From positions 1 through 64,000 of the forward strand of contig NZ_RZOY02000020.1 in the NCBI RefSeq assembly GCF_004022705.2: a DNA stretch of 64,000 nt, written 5' to 3'. Below the pieces are notes generated by a model. It saw only the letters and a list, made by a program, of their open reading frames with translations, was not told where the DNA came from and did not search any database. This document shows, piece after piece, positions 27,767-41,194 of this stretch. Each line of letters begins with the position of its first letter. The stretch's first letter is position 1. Made by a program: the position numbers and the translations under genes. This DNA comes from Mesorhizobium sp. M2D.F.Ca.ET.226.01.1.1 (GTDB taxonomy: Bacteria > Pseudomonadota > Alphaproteobacteria > Rhizobiales > Rhizobiaceae).

Positions 27767-27920
27767 CGGTTCCCCCCACGCAACAGCGCAATTTCAGGAA
27801 AAATGTGATCGGTTTTCGTCCAGAACTGCGCAAAACCAAAGAGATAGAGCGGTTCGCCGTTCCATGAAACGGTGAAACGCTCTTGCGGCCGGACTGTCTC
27901 GCACACGAGGAATGCTGGCA

Positions 27921-27950
27921 ACAAAAAAGCGGGGCAAGCCCCGCTCTTTC
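27921..27950 (-). terminator. Rho-independent terminator of the atp operon
   Basis: On the minus strand, AGCGGGGC-TT-GCCCCGCT forms an eight-base-pair stem with a two-base loop, followed by a run of T (TTTTTT, the AAAAAA at 27,923-27,928 on the plus strand). It lies 25-54 bases after the atpC stop, as expected for the end of the operon. Confidence 0.8.
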
Positions 27951-27974
27951 AATCCAGATTGCGGACGGTCGCGA

Positions 27975-28382
27975 TCAGGCCGGCAGCAGGGCGCCTTCCA
28001 GCGTGGTGAGCTGGCTGAGGAATTGCTCGGCGCGGCTGCGCGTCACGTCGTCCTTGGCGTCGGCGGCGTCTTCCTTGGCGTCCTGAATGCGGCGGGCAAG
28101 GTCGGCGCGATCGATGTCGTTCACATGCACGGCCGATTCGGCAAGCAGCGTGCAGCCGGACGGCAGGATGTCGGCGAAACCGCCGAACACGACATAGCGG
28201 TCTTCCTTGCCGCCCGCGGCCTTCACCGTGACGACGCCGGGCTTGATGGTGGTCATGACCGGAGCGTGCTGCGCCATCACGGTCATCTCGCCTTCGGCGC
28301 CCGGAATGACGACCGATTCGACCTGCTCGGAGACGAGCAGCCGCTCCGGCGAGACCAGTTCGAACTTGAAAGCTTCAGCCAT
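27975..28382 (-). CDS. atpC: ATP synthase F1 epsilon subunit
   Basis: The epsilon subunit links the central stalk to the c-ring and inhibits hydrolysis. The 135 residues have the N-terminal beta-sandwich pattern FKFELVSPERLLVSEQVESV, IPGAEGEMTVMAQHAPVMTT and YVVFGGFADILPSGCTLLAE, then a short helical C-terminal part. It is the last gene of the atp operon. A hairpin terminator follows, and a palindromic repeat separates it from atpD. Confidence 0.95.
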   Translation of the reverse strand: MAEAFKFELVSPERLLVSEQVESVVIPGAEGEMTVMAQHAPVMTTIKPGVVTVKAAGGKEDRYVVFGGFADILPSGCTLLAESAVHVNDIDRADLARRIQDAKEDAADAKDDVTRSRAEQFLSQLTTLEGALLPA

Positions 28383-28389
28383 GCCAATC

Positions 28390-28479
28390 TAGCGAGTAGG
28401 GAATAGCGAGTAGCGAGTAGTGAAAAAACTCGGCCGGCCCACTGATCCCTATTCGCTACTCCCTATTCGCTATTCGCTT
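28390..28479. repeat. Inverted GCGARTA-type repeat between atpD and atpC
   Basis: The left arm is built of repeats such as AGCGAGTAGGGAATAGCGAG (28,391-28,420). The right arm, TCCCTATTCGCTACTCCCTA and onward (28,446-28,477), is largely its reverse complement. The transcript could fold into a long imperfect hairpin within the operon. It resembles short palindromic elements that spread between rhizobial genes and may affect the ratio of beta to epsilon or mRNA stability. Confidence 0.6.
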
Positions 28480-28481
28480 CG

Positions 28482-30065
<1,584 letters not shown>

Positions 30066-30132
30066 CGTCTTTGCCCTTTTCGTCTATCCGTTGTTCACGC
30101 TGCCCGCTGGGACATTGTCCCGACGCGCGCGC

Positions 30133-31017
30133 CTAGAGCGCCTCGGCGCCCGAAATGATTTCGATCAGTTCCTTGGTGATCTGCGCCTGCCGCTGGCGGT
30201 TATAGGTGATCGACAGCCTGTTGATCATGTCGCCGGCGTTGCGCGTCGCATTGTCCATCGCGCTCATCTTGGCGCCCATCTCGCCGGCCGCGTTTTCCAA
30301 CAGCGCCCGGAAGATCTGCACCGCGATGTTGCGCGGGATGAGGTCGGCGAGGATCTCACCCGGCTCCGGCTCGTATTCGTAGACCGCGGTGGCGCCGTTG
30401 CCGGTATCGGCGGCGGCCGAGGCCTGCGCCGCCGGGATGATCTGCTGCGCCGTCGGGATCTGGCTGATCACCGACCTGAACTGCGAGTAGAACAGCGTGC
30501 AGATGTCGAAGCCGCCCTCGTTGAAGAGGTGGATGACCTTGCGCGCGATCGCATCGGCATTGACGAAGCCGAGCGTCTTGACCTCGCGCAGGTCGACACG
30601 CTCGAGAATCAGTGAGCCGTAGTCGCGGCGCAGGATATCAAAACCCTTCTTGCCGACGCAGATGATCTTGACCTGCTTGCCGTCGGCCAGAAGCCTGCGG
30701 ATATGGTCGCGGGCGAGGCGCGCGATCTGCGAGTTGAAGCCGCCGCATAGGCCACGCTCGGCCGTGCAGACGATGAGCAGATGCACGTCGTCCCTGCCGG
30801 TGCCGGTCATCAGCGCCGGGGCATCGCCGCCGCCGCCGATCGCCTGCGTGATGTTGCCCAGAACCGCGCCCATGCGCTCGGAATAGGGTCTAGCTGCTTC
30901 CGCCGCCTCCTGCGCGCGACGCAGCTTCGCCGCGGCGACCATCTGCATCGCCTTGGTGATCTTCTGCGTCGCCTTGACCGAGGCGATGCGGTTACGAAGG
31001 TCTTTTAACGAAGCCAT
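30133..31017 (-). CDS. atpG: ATP synthase F1 gamma subunit
   Basis: The rotating central-stalk subunit, 294 residues. Terminal helices are typical: MASLKDLRNRIASVKATQKI at the start and MINRLSITYNRQRQAQITKE near the end, with CTAERGLCGGFNSQI in the middle. It lies between atpA and atpD with short gaps, as in other alphaproteobacterial atpHAGDC operons. Confidence 0.96.
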   Translation of the reverse strand: MASLKDLRNRIASVKATQKITKAMQMVAAAKLRRAQEAAEAARPYSERMGAVLGNITQAIGGGGDAPALMTGTGRDDVHLLIVCTAERGLCGGFNSQIARLARDHIRRLLADGKQVKIICVGKKGFDILRRDYGSLILERVDLREVKTLGFVNADAIARKVIHLFNEGGFDICTLFYSQFRSVISQIPTAQQIIPAAQASAAADTGNGATAVYEYEPEPGEILADLIPRNIAVQIFRALLENAAGEMGAKMSAMDNATRNAGDMINRLSITYNRQRQAQITKELIEIISGAEAL

Positions 31018-31050
31018 GCTTCAAACCTGATCCCGTGCGTCCGGCTTCGT

Positions 31051-32580
31051 TCAAGCGAAGGTCTTGGCGAAGGCGTCGATTTCCGCCTTCAGCTTGGCGC
31101 GCAGATCGTCCGACAGCGCCTTCTCCTTACGGATGCCGTCGAGCACGTCCTTGCCGGCCGAGCGCATGTGGCTGAGCAGGCCATGCTCGAACTTGCCAAC
31201 CTGATTGAGCGGCAGCTTGTCGAGATAGCCGTTGACGCCGGCGAAGATCACCGCGACCTGCTCTTCCGTCTTGAGCGGCGAGAACTGCGGCTGCTTGAGC
31301 AGCTCCGTCAGGCGGGAACCGCGGTTCAGCAAGCGCTGCGTGGCGGCGTCGAGGTCGGAGCCGAACTGCGCGAAGGCCGCCATTTCGCGGTACTGCGCGA
31401 GCTCGCCCTTGATCGAGCCTGCGACCTGCTTCATCGCCTTGATCTGCGCCGACGAGCCGACGCGCGACACCGACAGGCCAACATTCACCGCCGGACGAAT
31501 ACCCTGGAAGAACAGGTTGGTCTCGAGGAATATCTGGCCGTCGGTGATCGAGATCACGTTGGTCGGGATGTAGGCCGACACGTCGTTGGCCTGCGTCTCG
31601 ATGACCGGCAGCGCGGTCAGCGAACCGGCGCCGTTATCGTCGTTGAGCTTGGCGGCGCGCTCGAGCAGGCGCGAGTGCAGATAGAAGACGTCGCCCGGAT
31701 AGGCTTCGCGGCCCGGCGGGCGACGCAGCAGCAGCGACATCTGGCGATAGGCGACGGCCTGCTTCGACAGATCGTCATAGCTGATCAGCGCATGCATGCC
31801 GTTGTCGCGGAAATACTCGCCCATGGTGCAGCCGGCGAACGGCGCCAGGAACTGCATCGGCGCCGGATCGGACGCGGTGGCGGCGATGATGATGGAGTAG
31901 TCGAGCGCGCCGCGCTCTTCCAGCACCTTCACGAACTGCGCGACGGTCGAGCGCTTCTGGCCGACGGCGACGTAGACACAGTAGAGCTTTTCCTTCTCCG
32001 GGCCGTTGTCGTGCACCGACTTCTGGTTCAGCATCGTGTCGAGGATGATGGCGGTCTTGCCGGTCTGGCGGTCGCCGATGACCAGCTCGCGCTGGCCGCG
32101 GCCGACAGGGATCAGCGCGTCGATAGCCTTGAGGCCAGTCGACATCGGCTCATGCACCGACTTGCGCGGAATGATGCCGGGCGCCTTGACGTCGACGCGC
32201 TTGCGTTCGGTGGCCTTGATCGGGCCCTTGCCGTCGATCGGATTGCCGAGCGCGTCGACCACGCGGCCGAGCAGGCCCGGGCCGACCGGAACGTCGACGA
32301 TGGCGCCGGTGCGCTTGACGGTGTCGCCTTCCTTGATGTCGCGGTCGTTGCCGAAGATGACGACGCCGACATTGTCGGCTTCGAGGTTCAGCGCCATGCC
32401 GCGGATGCCGCCCGGGAATTCGACCATCTCGCCGGCCTGGACATTGTCGAGGCCGTAGACGCGGGCGATGCCGTCACCGACGGACAGAACCTGACCGACT
32501 TCGGAGACCTCGGCCTCCTTGCCGAAATTCTTGATCTGGTCTTTCAGAATTGCGGAAATTTCCGCGGCGCGGATGTCCAT
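31051..32580 (-). CDS. atpA: ATP synthase F1 alpha subunit
   Basis: The non-catalytic nucleotide-binding subunit, 509 residues. It starts MDIRAAEISAILKDQIKNFG and has Walker A GDRQTGKTAI, VNVGLSVSRVGSSAQIKAMK and a normal C-terminus. The start codon shares one base with the atpH stop (TGATG), so the two are translationally coupled. Confidence 0.97.
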   Translation of the reverse strand: MDIRAAEISAILKDQIKNFGKEAEVSEVGQVLSVGDGIARVYGLDNVQAGEMVEFPGGIRGMALNLEADNVGVVIFGNDRDIKEGDTVKRTGAIVDVPVGPGLLGRVVDALGNPIDGKGPIKATERKRVDVKAPGIIPRKSVHEPMSTGLKAIDALIPVGRGQRELVIGDRQTGKTAIILDTMLNQKSVHDNGPEKEKLYCVYVAVGQKRSTVAQFVKVLEERGALDYSIIIAATASDPAPMQFLAPFAGCTMGEYFRDNGMHALISYDDLSKQAVAYRQMSLLLRRPPGREAYPGDVFYLHSRLLERAAKLNDDNGAGSLTALPVIETQANDVSAYIPTNVISITDGQIFLETNLFFQGIRPAVNVGLSVSRVGSSAQIKAMKQVAGSIKGELAQYREMAAFAQFGSDLDAATQRLLNRGSRLTELLKQPQFSPLKTEEQVAVIFAGVNGYLDKLPLNQVGKFEHGLLSHMRSAGKDVLDGIRKEKALSDDLRAKLKAEIDAFAKTFA

Positions 32581-33140
32581 CAGCCGACCTCTTTCAGTGC
32601 AAGCTTGAGCGAATTGAGTTTGGTTTTGAGCGACGTATCGATCTGGCGCGAGCCCATCTTGACGACCAGCCCGCCGAGCAGCGACGGATCGATAGTCATG
32701 GCGATGGCCACGTCCTTGCCGGCGATGCTCTTCAGCGTCGCCTTCAGTTCAGTCTGCTGCGCGGCCGTCAGCGCATGCGCCGAGGTGACCTCGGCGGACG
32801 CCTCGCCGCGATGATCGGCGGCGATCCGGCGGAATGCCTTGATCATGCCGGGCACCGCGAACAGGCGGCGGTTCCTGGCGACGACGCGCAGGAAATTGCC
32901 GACCAGGCCGGTAATGCCTGCCTTGTCGGCGATGGCGGCGATGGCCTTTGCCTGGTCCTCGCTGGAAAACACCGGGCTGTTGATCAGCCGCGAAAGGTCG
33001 CCGCTGTCCTTGAGCATCGCCTCGAAGCTGGCGAGGTCGGCCTCGACCTTGGCGACTGAATTTTCCTGCAGAGCAAGCTCGAACAGTGAGCCTGCGTAGC
33101 GTTCTGCGACAGCTGAGATTGGCGAGGACGATTGGGCCAC
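32580..33140 (-). CDS. atpH: ATP synthase F1 delta subunit
   Basis: Peripheral-stalk subunit that ties F1 to the b subunits; 186 residues when begun at the GTG at 33,140 (VAQSSSPISAVAERYAGSLF), which matches the usual N-terminus of rhizobial AtpH. The longer frame from 33,230 lacks support. It has LINSPVFSSEDQAKAIAAI and the C-terminal IDPSLLGGLVVKMGSRQIDT. It heads the five-gene F1 operon; F0 genes are not in the window, which is usual for this group. Confidence 0.93.
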   Translation of the reverse strand: MAQSSSPISAVAERYAGSLFELALQENSVAKVEADLASFEAMLKDSGDLSRLINSPVFSSEDQAKAIAAIADKAGITGLVGNFLRVVARNRRLFAVPGMIKAFRRIAADHRGEASAEVTSAHALTAAQQTELKATLKSIAGKDVAIAMTIDPSLLGGLVVKMGSRQIDTSLKTKLNSLKLALKEVG

Positions 33141-33375
33141 GGACCGTCTTTTCTCTTGTCTGACAGGCCGCAGATTGTTGGCGCGAGCAAAAACTCTGGC
33201 TAAATCTTTGACCTTACTGCATTTTTCCAAGCACGGAGGCGCGGCTTCCGCTATCCCCGGTCGAAAGTCGATTGCCGTCTAGCACAGGCTTTTTAAGACC
33301 GCAATGCATCGTCCGGCATGCTTTTCAGGCACTTTTGTCGCATCAGGCGGCGAAGGCCAAGCTCAAGCGCCGAAA

Positions 33376-33771
33376 TCACGGCACGAAGCCGAAGGCAAAG
33401 GCCAGCGGCAGCGCCGCCAGCGCCAATTCAACCACGATCGAAGCCCAGTTGAAAGGGGTGTTGGCGCCGTCCGACATCATCGACAGCAACCGACCGAAGG
33501 CGGTGAACAGCCAGGAGAAGCCCAGCGCCATGTAGAGCAGCGGTTGCGCCAGGAGGATGCAGCACAGGCTGACGCCGAGATAGAAGCCCGACATGCGGCC
33601 GCGTCCCTCGGCGATCGCCGCCGCTTTCTCGGGCCTGGGCTGCAGGCGAAGCGCCCGAAAGGCAAGCCCCGGCGCCAGGAAAAGGAAGAGGCCCAGAGCC
33701 AGAGTCACGACGGCGCTAGACCAGGCCAGCCATTCGCCTTGGGTCGCCGGCCACGGAAACGCAAAGTCCAT
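33376..33771 (-). CDS. DUF4345 family membrane protein
   Basis: A 131-residue inner-membrane protein with four hydrophobic segments (near residues 17-37, 55-80, 85-100 and 105-125), the layout of the DUF4345 family; its function is unknown. I chose ATG 33,771 because GAGGGGGGA lies five to thirteen bases upstream on its strand. An in-frame ATG at 33,786 is possible. It sits between atpH and the racemase gene, on the same strand as both. Confidence 0.8.
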   Translation of the reverse strand: MDFAFPWPATQGEWLAWSSAVVTLALGLFLFLAPGLAFRALRLQPRPEKAAAIAEGRGRMSGFYLGVSLCCILLAQPLLYMALGFSWLFTAFGRLLSMMSDGANTPFNWASIVVELALAALPLAFAFGFVP

Positions 33772-33868
33772 GAAATCCCCCCTCATATTTCTTGTTCTGA
33801 AACGCCGGCATTCTAGCGAGGGAATGAAAGCGCGCCAGAGGACGGCACGCACATTAGGGGCGGCGCAA

Positions 33869-34564
33869 TCAGGAGAGCGCGAAATCGACCGCGGCTTCGG
33901 CGTGGATGCGCGTGGTGTCGAACACCGGAACATCGAAATCGCCCTGGCCGATCAGCATGGTGATCTCGGTGCAACCCATGATGACGCTATCCACCTGATC
34001 TTCGTGCCGCATGCGGGCGACCTCTTCGAGATATGCGGATTTCGAATCATATTTGACGATGCCCTGGCAGAGCTCGTCGTAGATCACTCGGTGCACCATG
34101 TCGCGGCCGGCCGGGTCTGGCACCACCGGCTGCAGGTCGTATCTCTCCGCGAGCCAGCCTTTGTAAAAGTCCTGCTCCATGGTGAAGCGTGTCGCTAGCA
34201 GCGCCGGTCGCTTCATGCCGGCCTCGATGACGGCGCGCCCAGTGGCGTCGGCGATATGGATGAGCGGGACCGATACCGCAGCCTGCACATCGCCGGCCAG
34301 CTTGTGCATGGTGTTGGTGCAGATCACCAGGCCCTCGGCGCCGCCCGCCTCCAGCTTGCGGGCCGCTTCCACCAAAAGCGCGCCGGCGCCTTCCCAGTCG
34401 CCCTCATGCTGCCGCTCGGCGATCTCAGCGAAATCGAACGACCACAACAACAGCTTTGCCGAGTGCAAGCCGCCCAGCCGCTCGCGCACGATCTCGTTGA
34501 GCAGGCGGTAATAGATGGCGGTCGATTCCCAGCTCATGCCGCCGATCAGGCCAAGGGTTTTCAT
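33869..34564 (-). CDS. Aspartate/glutamate racemase family protein
   Basis: A 231-residue cofactor-independent amino-acid racemase-fold protein. Both catalytic cysteines are visible: VICTNTMHK (proton donor/acceptor 1) and VIMGCTEITML (2). The start MKTLGLIGGMSWESTAIYYR is typical of the aspartate racemase (YgeA-like) group. ATG 34,564 fits better than the in-frame GTG nine bases upstream. The exact substrate is not clear; broad-specificity racemisation is plausible. Confidence 0.9.
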   Translation of the reverse strand: MKTLGLIGGMSWESTAIYYRLLNEIVRERLGGLHSAKLLLWSFDFAEIAERQHEGDWEGAGALLVEAARKLEAGGAEGLVICTNTMHKLAGDVQAAVSVPLIHIADATGRAVIEAGMKRPALLATRFTMEQDFYKGWLAERYDLQPVVPDPAGRDMVHRVIYDELCQGIVKYDSKSAYLEEVARMRHEDQVDSVIMGCTEITMLIGQGDFDVPVFDTTRIHAEAAVDFALS

Positions 34565-34591
34565 GTGCGGCACTCCGTTGGGACCAGGGCT

Positions 34592-36775
34592 TTATAGAAA
34601 GCTCTGCGGGTCGATGTCGACTTGCACGCGCACCGACCCGCGCAGCTTCGGCCCCTCCGCCAGCATGGCGCGAATGAAGCCCTGCATGTCGGCGCGCCGC
34701 TCGCCCTGCACCAGGAGGCGGAAGCGGTGGCGGCCGCCGAGCAGCGACAGCGGCGCTTCGGCTGGGCCGAGCACGAACATGTCCGAAGCCTGGGGCGCTG
34801 CGCGCCGCAGGCCGCGCGCATGGCCCTCGGCCTCGCCCCGCGTCGCGGCGCTGACGATGATGCCCGCGAGCCGGCCGAAAGGCGGCAGCGCCGCCCGTTC
34901 GCGCTCGGCGATCTCGCGCTCGTAAAACGCTTCCGAATCGCCCGAGACAATCGCCCGCATCACCGGATGGTCCGGCTGGTAGGTCTGTAACAGGCCGAGG
35001 CTCCTCTTGCCCGTGCGGCCGGCGCGTCCCGTCACCTGGCTGAGCAATTGGAAAGTGCGTTCGGCGGCGCGCGGATCGCCATTGGCCAATCCGAGATCGG
35101 CGTCGACCACGCCGACCAGCGTCATTCCCGGGAAGTTATGTCCCTTTGCGACAAGCTGCGTTCCGATGACGATATCGGCCTCGCCATTGGCGACGGCCTC
35201 CAGCTCGAGCCGCAGGCGGCGCACGCCGCCCAAAAGGTCCGACGACAAAACGATGGTCCGCGCGTCCGGGAAATGCCCCACCACTTCCTCGGCGATGCGC
35301 TCGACGCCCGGACCGCACGCGACCAGATGATCGAGCGTGCCACATTCCGGACAGGCCTCGGGCCGCCGCTCATTATGGCCGCAATGGTGACAGACGAGCT
35401 GGCCGCGAAAGCGGTGCTCGACCAGCCAGGCCGAGCAGACCGGGCAGCCGAAGCGGTGGCCGCAGACGCGGCAGAGCGTCAAGGGCGCGTAGCCGCGCCG
35501 GTTGAGGAAGAGCAGCGACTGCTCCTTCCTCTCCAGCGTACGCTGCATCTGTTCCACCAGCACCGGCGACAGGAAGCCGCCGCGGGCCGGCGGCGAGCGC
35601 CGCATGTCGATCGACTTGAGGTCAGGGAGTGCCGCTTCCGCAAAACGCGACGACAGGACGGCCCGGGCGTAGCGACCCTGGCTGGCGTTGACACGGCTTT
35701 CCACAGACGGCGTCGCCGAGGCGAGCACGACCGGGAAGCCGCCGATATGGCCGCGCACCACCGCCATGTCTCGCGCATTGTAGAAGACGCGGTCCTCCTG
35801 CTTGTAGGCGGGATCATGTTCCTCATCGACGACGATCAGGCCGAGCTCCTTGAACGGCAGGAACAGCGCCGAGCGCGCGCCGGCGACGACCCGCACGCCG
35901 CCTTCCGCCACCTGCCGCCAGACGCGCTCGCGCATTTTTGGCGGCAGGTCGGAATGCCACTCCGCCGGCTTGGCGCCGAACCGGTCTTGGAAACGCTCGA
36001 GGAAGGCATGCGTCAGCGCGATTTCCGGCAACAGGATTAGCACCTGCTTGCCCTTCTCGAGCGCCAACGCCACCGCCTCGAAATAGACCTCCGTCTTGCC
36101 GGAGCCAGTGACGCCGTCGAGCAGCGTGACGTTGAAGACCTGCGCCCCAACCGCCGCACGCAGTTTCTCGGCCGCGACATTCTGGTCCGGCATCAGCTCC
36201 GGCAGCGCATGATTGGGATCGGGTGCTGCCACCACCGGCCGCGGCGGGATCATCACCGTCTCGAACACGCCCTGCGCCCTTAGGCCGTCGATGACGGTCG
36301 AGGACACGCCCGCCGCATGCGCCAGTCCCGAACGCGTCCAGGCCAGCCCGCCTTCGGCCGTCTCCAGCACGCGTCGCCGCGCATCCGTCAACCGGTCCGG
36401 CTCGGCCAGCGTGCGCTGCAACCCTTCGATCCACGGCTCGGGATCGAAGGCTTCCGGGGCTCTGAGCAGCATGCGCGCCACCATGCCCGGGGCCGACAGC
36501 GTGTATTGCGCGATCCAGTCGACGAACCGGCGCATGGCGCGATCGATCGGCGGACAATCGAACACCTCCTCGATCGGCCGCAATTTCTTCGCATCGACCG
36601 TCTCGACCGCGCCGTCCCAGACGATGCCCGCGACCTGGCGCGGCCCCAGCGGTACGCGCACGATCGAGCCCGGCACCACGCGCATGCCCGGCGGCACGGC
36701 ATAGGTGTAGGGCCGTTCGGCCGGCATCGGCACCAGCACCGGCGCCGCTGCGACAAAGGGCGAATCTTCCATCAT
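34592..36775 (-). CDS. priA: Primosomal protein N' (replication restart helicase PriA)
   Basis: PriA recognises stalled forks and loads the replisome. The 727 residues hold an N-terminal DNA-binding part, Walker A LDGVTGSGKTEVYFE, the DEEH box in IVVDEEHDPAYKQED, the zinc-binding cysteine cluster (CRVCGHRFGCPVCSAWL, CHHCGHNERRPEACPECG), and helicase motifs including VTGRAGRTGK. The length is normal and the frame unbroken. It ends 28 bases before the racemase start. Confidence 0.96.
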   Translation of the reverse strand: MMEDSPFVAAAPVLVPMPAERPYTYAVPPGMRVVPGSIVRVPLGPRQVAGIVWDGAVETVDAKKLRPIEEVFDCPPIDRAMRRFVDWIAQYTLSAPGMVARMLLRAPEAFDPEPWIEGLQRTLAEPDRLTDARRRVLETAEGGLAWTRSGLAHAAGVSSTVIDGLRAQGVFETVMIPPRPVVAAPDPNHALPELMPDQNVAAEKLRAAVGAQVFNVTLLDGVTGSGKTEVYFEAVALALEKGKQVLILLPEIALTHAFLERFQDRFGAKPAEWHSDLPPKMRERVWRQVAEGGVRVVAGARSALFLPFKELGLIVVDEEHDPAYKQEDRVFYNARDMAVVRGHIGGFPVVLASATPSVESRVNASQGRYARAVLSSRFAEAALPDLKSIDMRRSPPARGGFLSPVLVEQMQRTLERKEQSLLFLNRRGYAPLTLCRVCGHRFGCPVCSAWLVEHRFRGQLVCHHCGHNERRPEACPECGTLDHLVACGPGVERIAEEVVGHFPDARTIVLSSDLLGGVRRLRLELEAVANGEADIVIGTQLVAKGHNFPGMTLVGVVDADLGLANGDPRAAERTFQLLSQVTGRAGRTGKRSLGLLQTYQPDHPVMRAIVSGDSEAFYEREIAERERAALPPFGRLAGIIVSAATRGEAEGHARGLRRAAPQASDMFVLGPAEAPLSLLGGRHRFRLLVQGERRADMQGFIRAMLAEGPKLRGSVRVQVDIDPQSFL

Positions 36776-36865
36776 GAGGCGTGACCTTGCCCCGACTTTG
36801 CTCTAGATCAAAGGGGACCCTCTTATGTGCCTGGCCGACGCCAGGCGATCCCCAAGGAGACAGCC

Positions 36866-37522
36866 ATGAAGTTTTTTGTCGACACCGCTGACATCAAGGA
36901 AATTAAGGAGCTGCATGATCTGGGGCTTCTCGATGGCGTCACCACCAACCCGTCGCTGATTCTGAAATCGGGCGGCAAGATCGCCGAAGTGACCAAGCAG
37001 ATCTGCGACATTGTCGAGGGCCCGGTCTCGGCCGAGGTCGTGGCGACCGAATTCAATCAGATGATGGCCGAGGCCGAGGTGCTGGCCAAGATCGCGCCCA
37101 ATGTCTGCATCAAGGTGCCGCTGACGCTGGATGGCCTGAAGGCCTGCAAGACGATCCGCACCGAGATGAAGCGCATGGTCAACGTCACGCTCTGCTTCTC
37201 GGCCAACCAGGCGCTGCTCGCCGCCAAGGCCGGCGCCTCCTTCATCTCGCCCTTCGTCGGCCGCATCGACGACACCGGCTCGGACGGCATGGAGTTGATC
37301 TCGGAAATCCGCACCATCTATGACAATTACGATTTCAAGACCGAGATCCTGACCGCCTCGGTGCGCACGGTGAACCACGTCAAGCAGGCGGCGCTCATCG
37401 GCGCCGACGTCGTCACCGCGCCGCCGGCGACGCTGAAGGCGCTGGTCAATCATCCGCTGACCGACAAGGGCCTTGCCGCCTTCCTCGCCGACTGGGCCAA
37501 GACCGGCCAGAAGATCGGCTGA
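36866..37522 (+). CDS. tal: Transaldolase, small type (fructose-6-phosphate aldolase/TalB3 group)
   Basis: A TIM-barrel enzyme of 218 residues. It carries MKFFVDTADIKEIKELHDLG, GVTTNPSLI, the Schiff-base lysine in NVCIKVPLT, NVTLCFSANQALLAAKAGA and FISPFVGRIDD. ATG 36,866 has AAGGAG at 36,854-36,859. This short family transfers dihydroxyacetone units in the pentose phosphate pathway or acts as a fructose-6-phosphate aldolase. It is divergent from priA and ends in a good terminator. Confidence 0.93.
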   Translation: MKFFVDTADIKEIKELHDLGLLDGVTTNPSLILKSGGKIAEVTKQICDIVEGPVSAEVVATEFNQMMAEAEVLAKIAPNVCIKVPLTLDGLKACKTIRTEMKRMVNVTLCFSANQALLAAKAGASFISPFVGRIDDTGSDGMELISEIRTIYDNYDFKTEILTASVRTVNHVKQAALIGADVVTAPPATLKALVNHPLTDKGLAAFLADWAKTGQKIG

Positions 37523-37544
37523 GGCCGAATCGCTCACCAGAAAC

Positions 37545-37572
37545 AAAAAAGGCCGGGTAACCGGCCTTTTTA
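37545..37572 (+). terminator. Terminator after the transaldolase gene
   Basis: AAAAAAGGCCGG-GTAA-CCGGCCTTTTT: a six-base-pair GC stem (GGCCGG with CCGGCC) extended by A-T pairs, with a four-base loop and T-run, 23 bases after the stop codon. The A-run makes it usable in both directions. Confidence 0.9.
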
Positions 37573-37596
37573 GTAGGCGCAAGCGGCGCGCGGAGG

Positions 37597-37710
37597 CGTG
37601 TTGAGATTCAGGTCAGGGCGAGCCGGAGCGGGACGTACTTAAAGTACGTGAGCACCGGAAGAGCAGGAAACTGGCATTTGCAGGCCGGCCTCACCTGAAT
37701 ATCAACATGC
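37597..37710. repeat. RIME-like palindromic intergenic repeat, copy 1
   Basis: Outer inverted ends GTGTTGAGATTCAGGTCAGG and CCTCACCTGAATATCAACAT flank a centre with the palindrome ACGTACTTAAAGTACGT and CACCGGAAGAGCAGGAAA. The same unit recurs at 40,949, 46,958, 53,757 (part) and 55,479 (short). It resembles the RIME class of rhizobial intergenic mosaic elements. It is not coding. Confidence 0.8.
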
Positions 37711-37711
37711 C

Positions 37712-38276
37712 TCAGGCTTTTTTGCCGTGCTTCGCCAGATCCTGGGCAATCGCAAGCCGCAGCATATCCGCGAGTTCGCGGGCGGCGCGGTTCTCGGCGT
37801 CGATCTGCGCGCGGTAGGCTCCATATTCCTGCAGCGGCCGATCGAAGGACGACGGGATCGAGCGCTTGCCGACGGCAACCACCGCGCCGGTGGTGTCTCT
37901 CAGCACGTAGTTGGCGGTCAGCGTCACCGTGCCCGCCGTCGGCTCGTCTTCCTCCGTCTGCACCTGGACGATGGCCGCCGATTCGACCAGCTCGGTAACG
38001 CCGAGATCGAGCGTATAGGCGGGCGAAGCCGGCTCGCCTGACCCTTGCCCGAAGGCGAAGATCAGATTGTTGCGCACCTGCTGCGCATAACGGGTGCTCA
38101 CCGGCTTGATCGCGATCGAGGCCAGTTCTGCCGATGGGCTGAGCTGCGATCCCAGCGACAGCGGCTGACTGGAATAGAGCGGCCTGACCGTGCAGGCCGA
38201 GACCAGCGCCAGCGCCGCGACCACGCCGCAAACCGCCAAGCGGCCGCGCAGGCGGGCCGCTTCTGACTTCACCGGA

Positions 38277-38290
<14 letters not shown>
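37712..38290 (-). CDS. lptE: LPS-assembly lipoprotein LptE
   Basis: A 192-residue outer-membrane lipoprotein that plugs the LptD barrel through which LPS reaches the cell surface. The N-terminus has a signal peptide with lipobox LVSAC (Cys about residue 33), followed by TVRPLYSS. The middle contains IAIKPVSTRYAQQVRNNLIF and VTLTANYVLRDTTGAVV, as in rhizobial LptE. Its start overlaps the leuS stop region; leuS-lptE is a conserved pair in this order. The RIME-like repeat follows its stop. Confidence 0.85.
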
Positions 38291-40904
<2,614 letters not shown>

Positions 40905-40948
40905 CGGATGTTTTTCACTTAAAAGCAGGTGCGCGGTGCTGGATTAAG

Positions 40949-41087
40949 GCGCGTTGATATTCAGGTCAGGCCGAGCCGAAAATGGCGGGTTCCGAGAACC
41001 GGGGCGGAGCGTACTTAAAGTACGCAAGCACCGGAAGCGCAGGAAACCGGCATTTGCAGGCCGGCATCACCTGAATATCGACACGCC
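40949..41087. repeat. RIME-like palindromic repeat, copy 2
   Basis: Starts GCGCGTTGATATTCAGGTCA and ends ACCTGAATATCGACACGCC, with the palindrome CGTACTTAAAGTACG in the centre. It has an extra arm (GGCGGGTTCCGAGAACCGGG) absent from copy 1. It fills most of the gap between leuS and the YggS gene. Confidence 0.8.
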
Positions 41088-41194
41088 TGGGCCGGCAGCC
41101 GAGACAATGTCGTCGCGGTGTTCATCATGGATTGCCGGACCCGTCAACTGTGGCGAGCCGGCGCGAACGTTAAAACTATAGGCGGGAAATAGGC

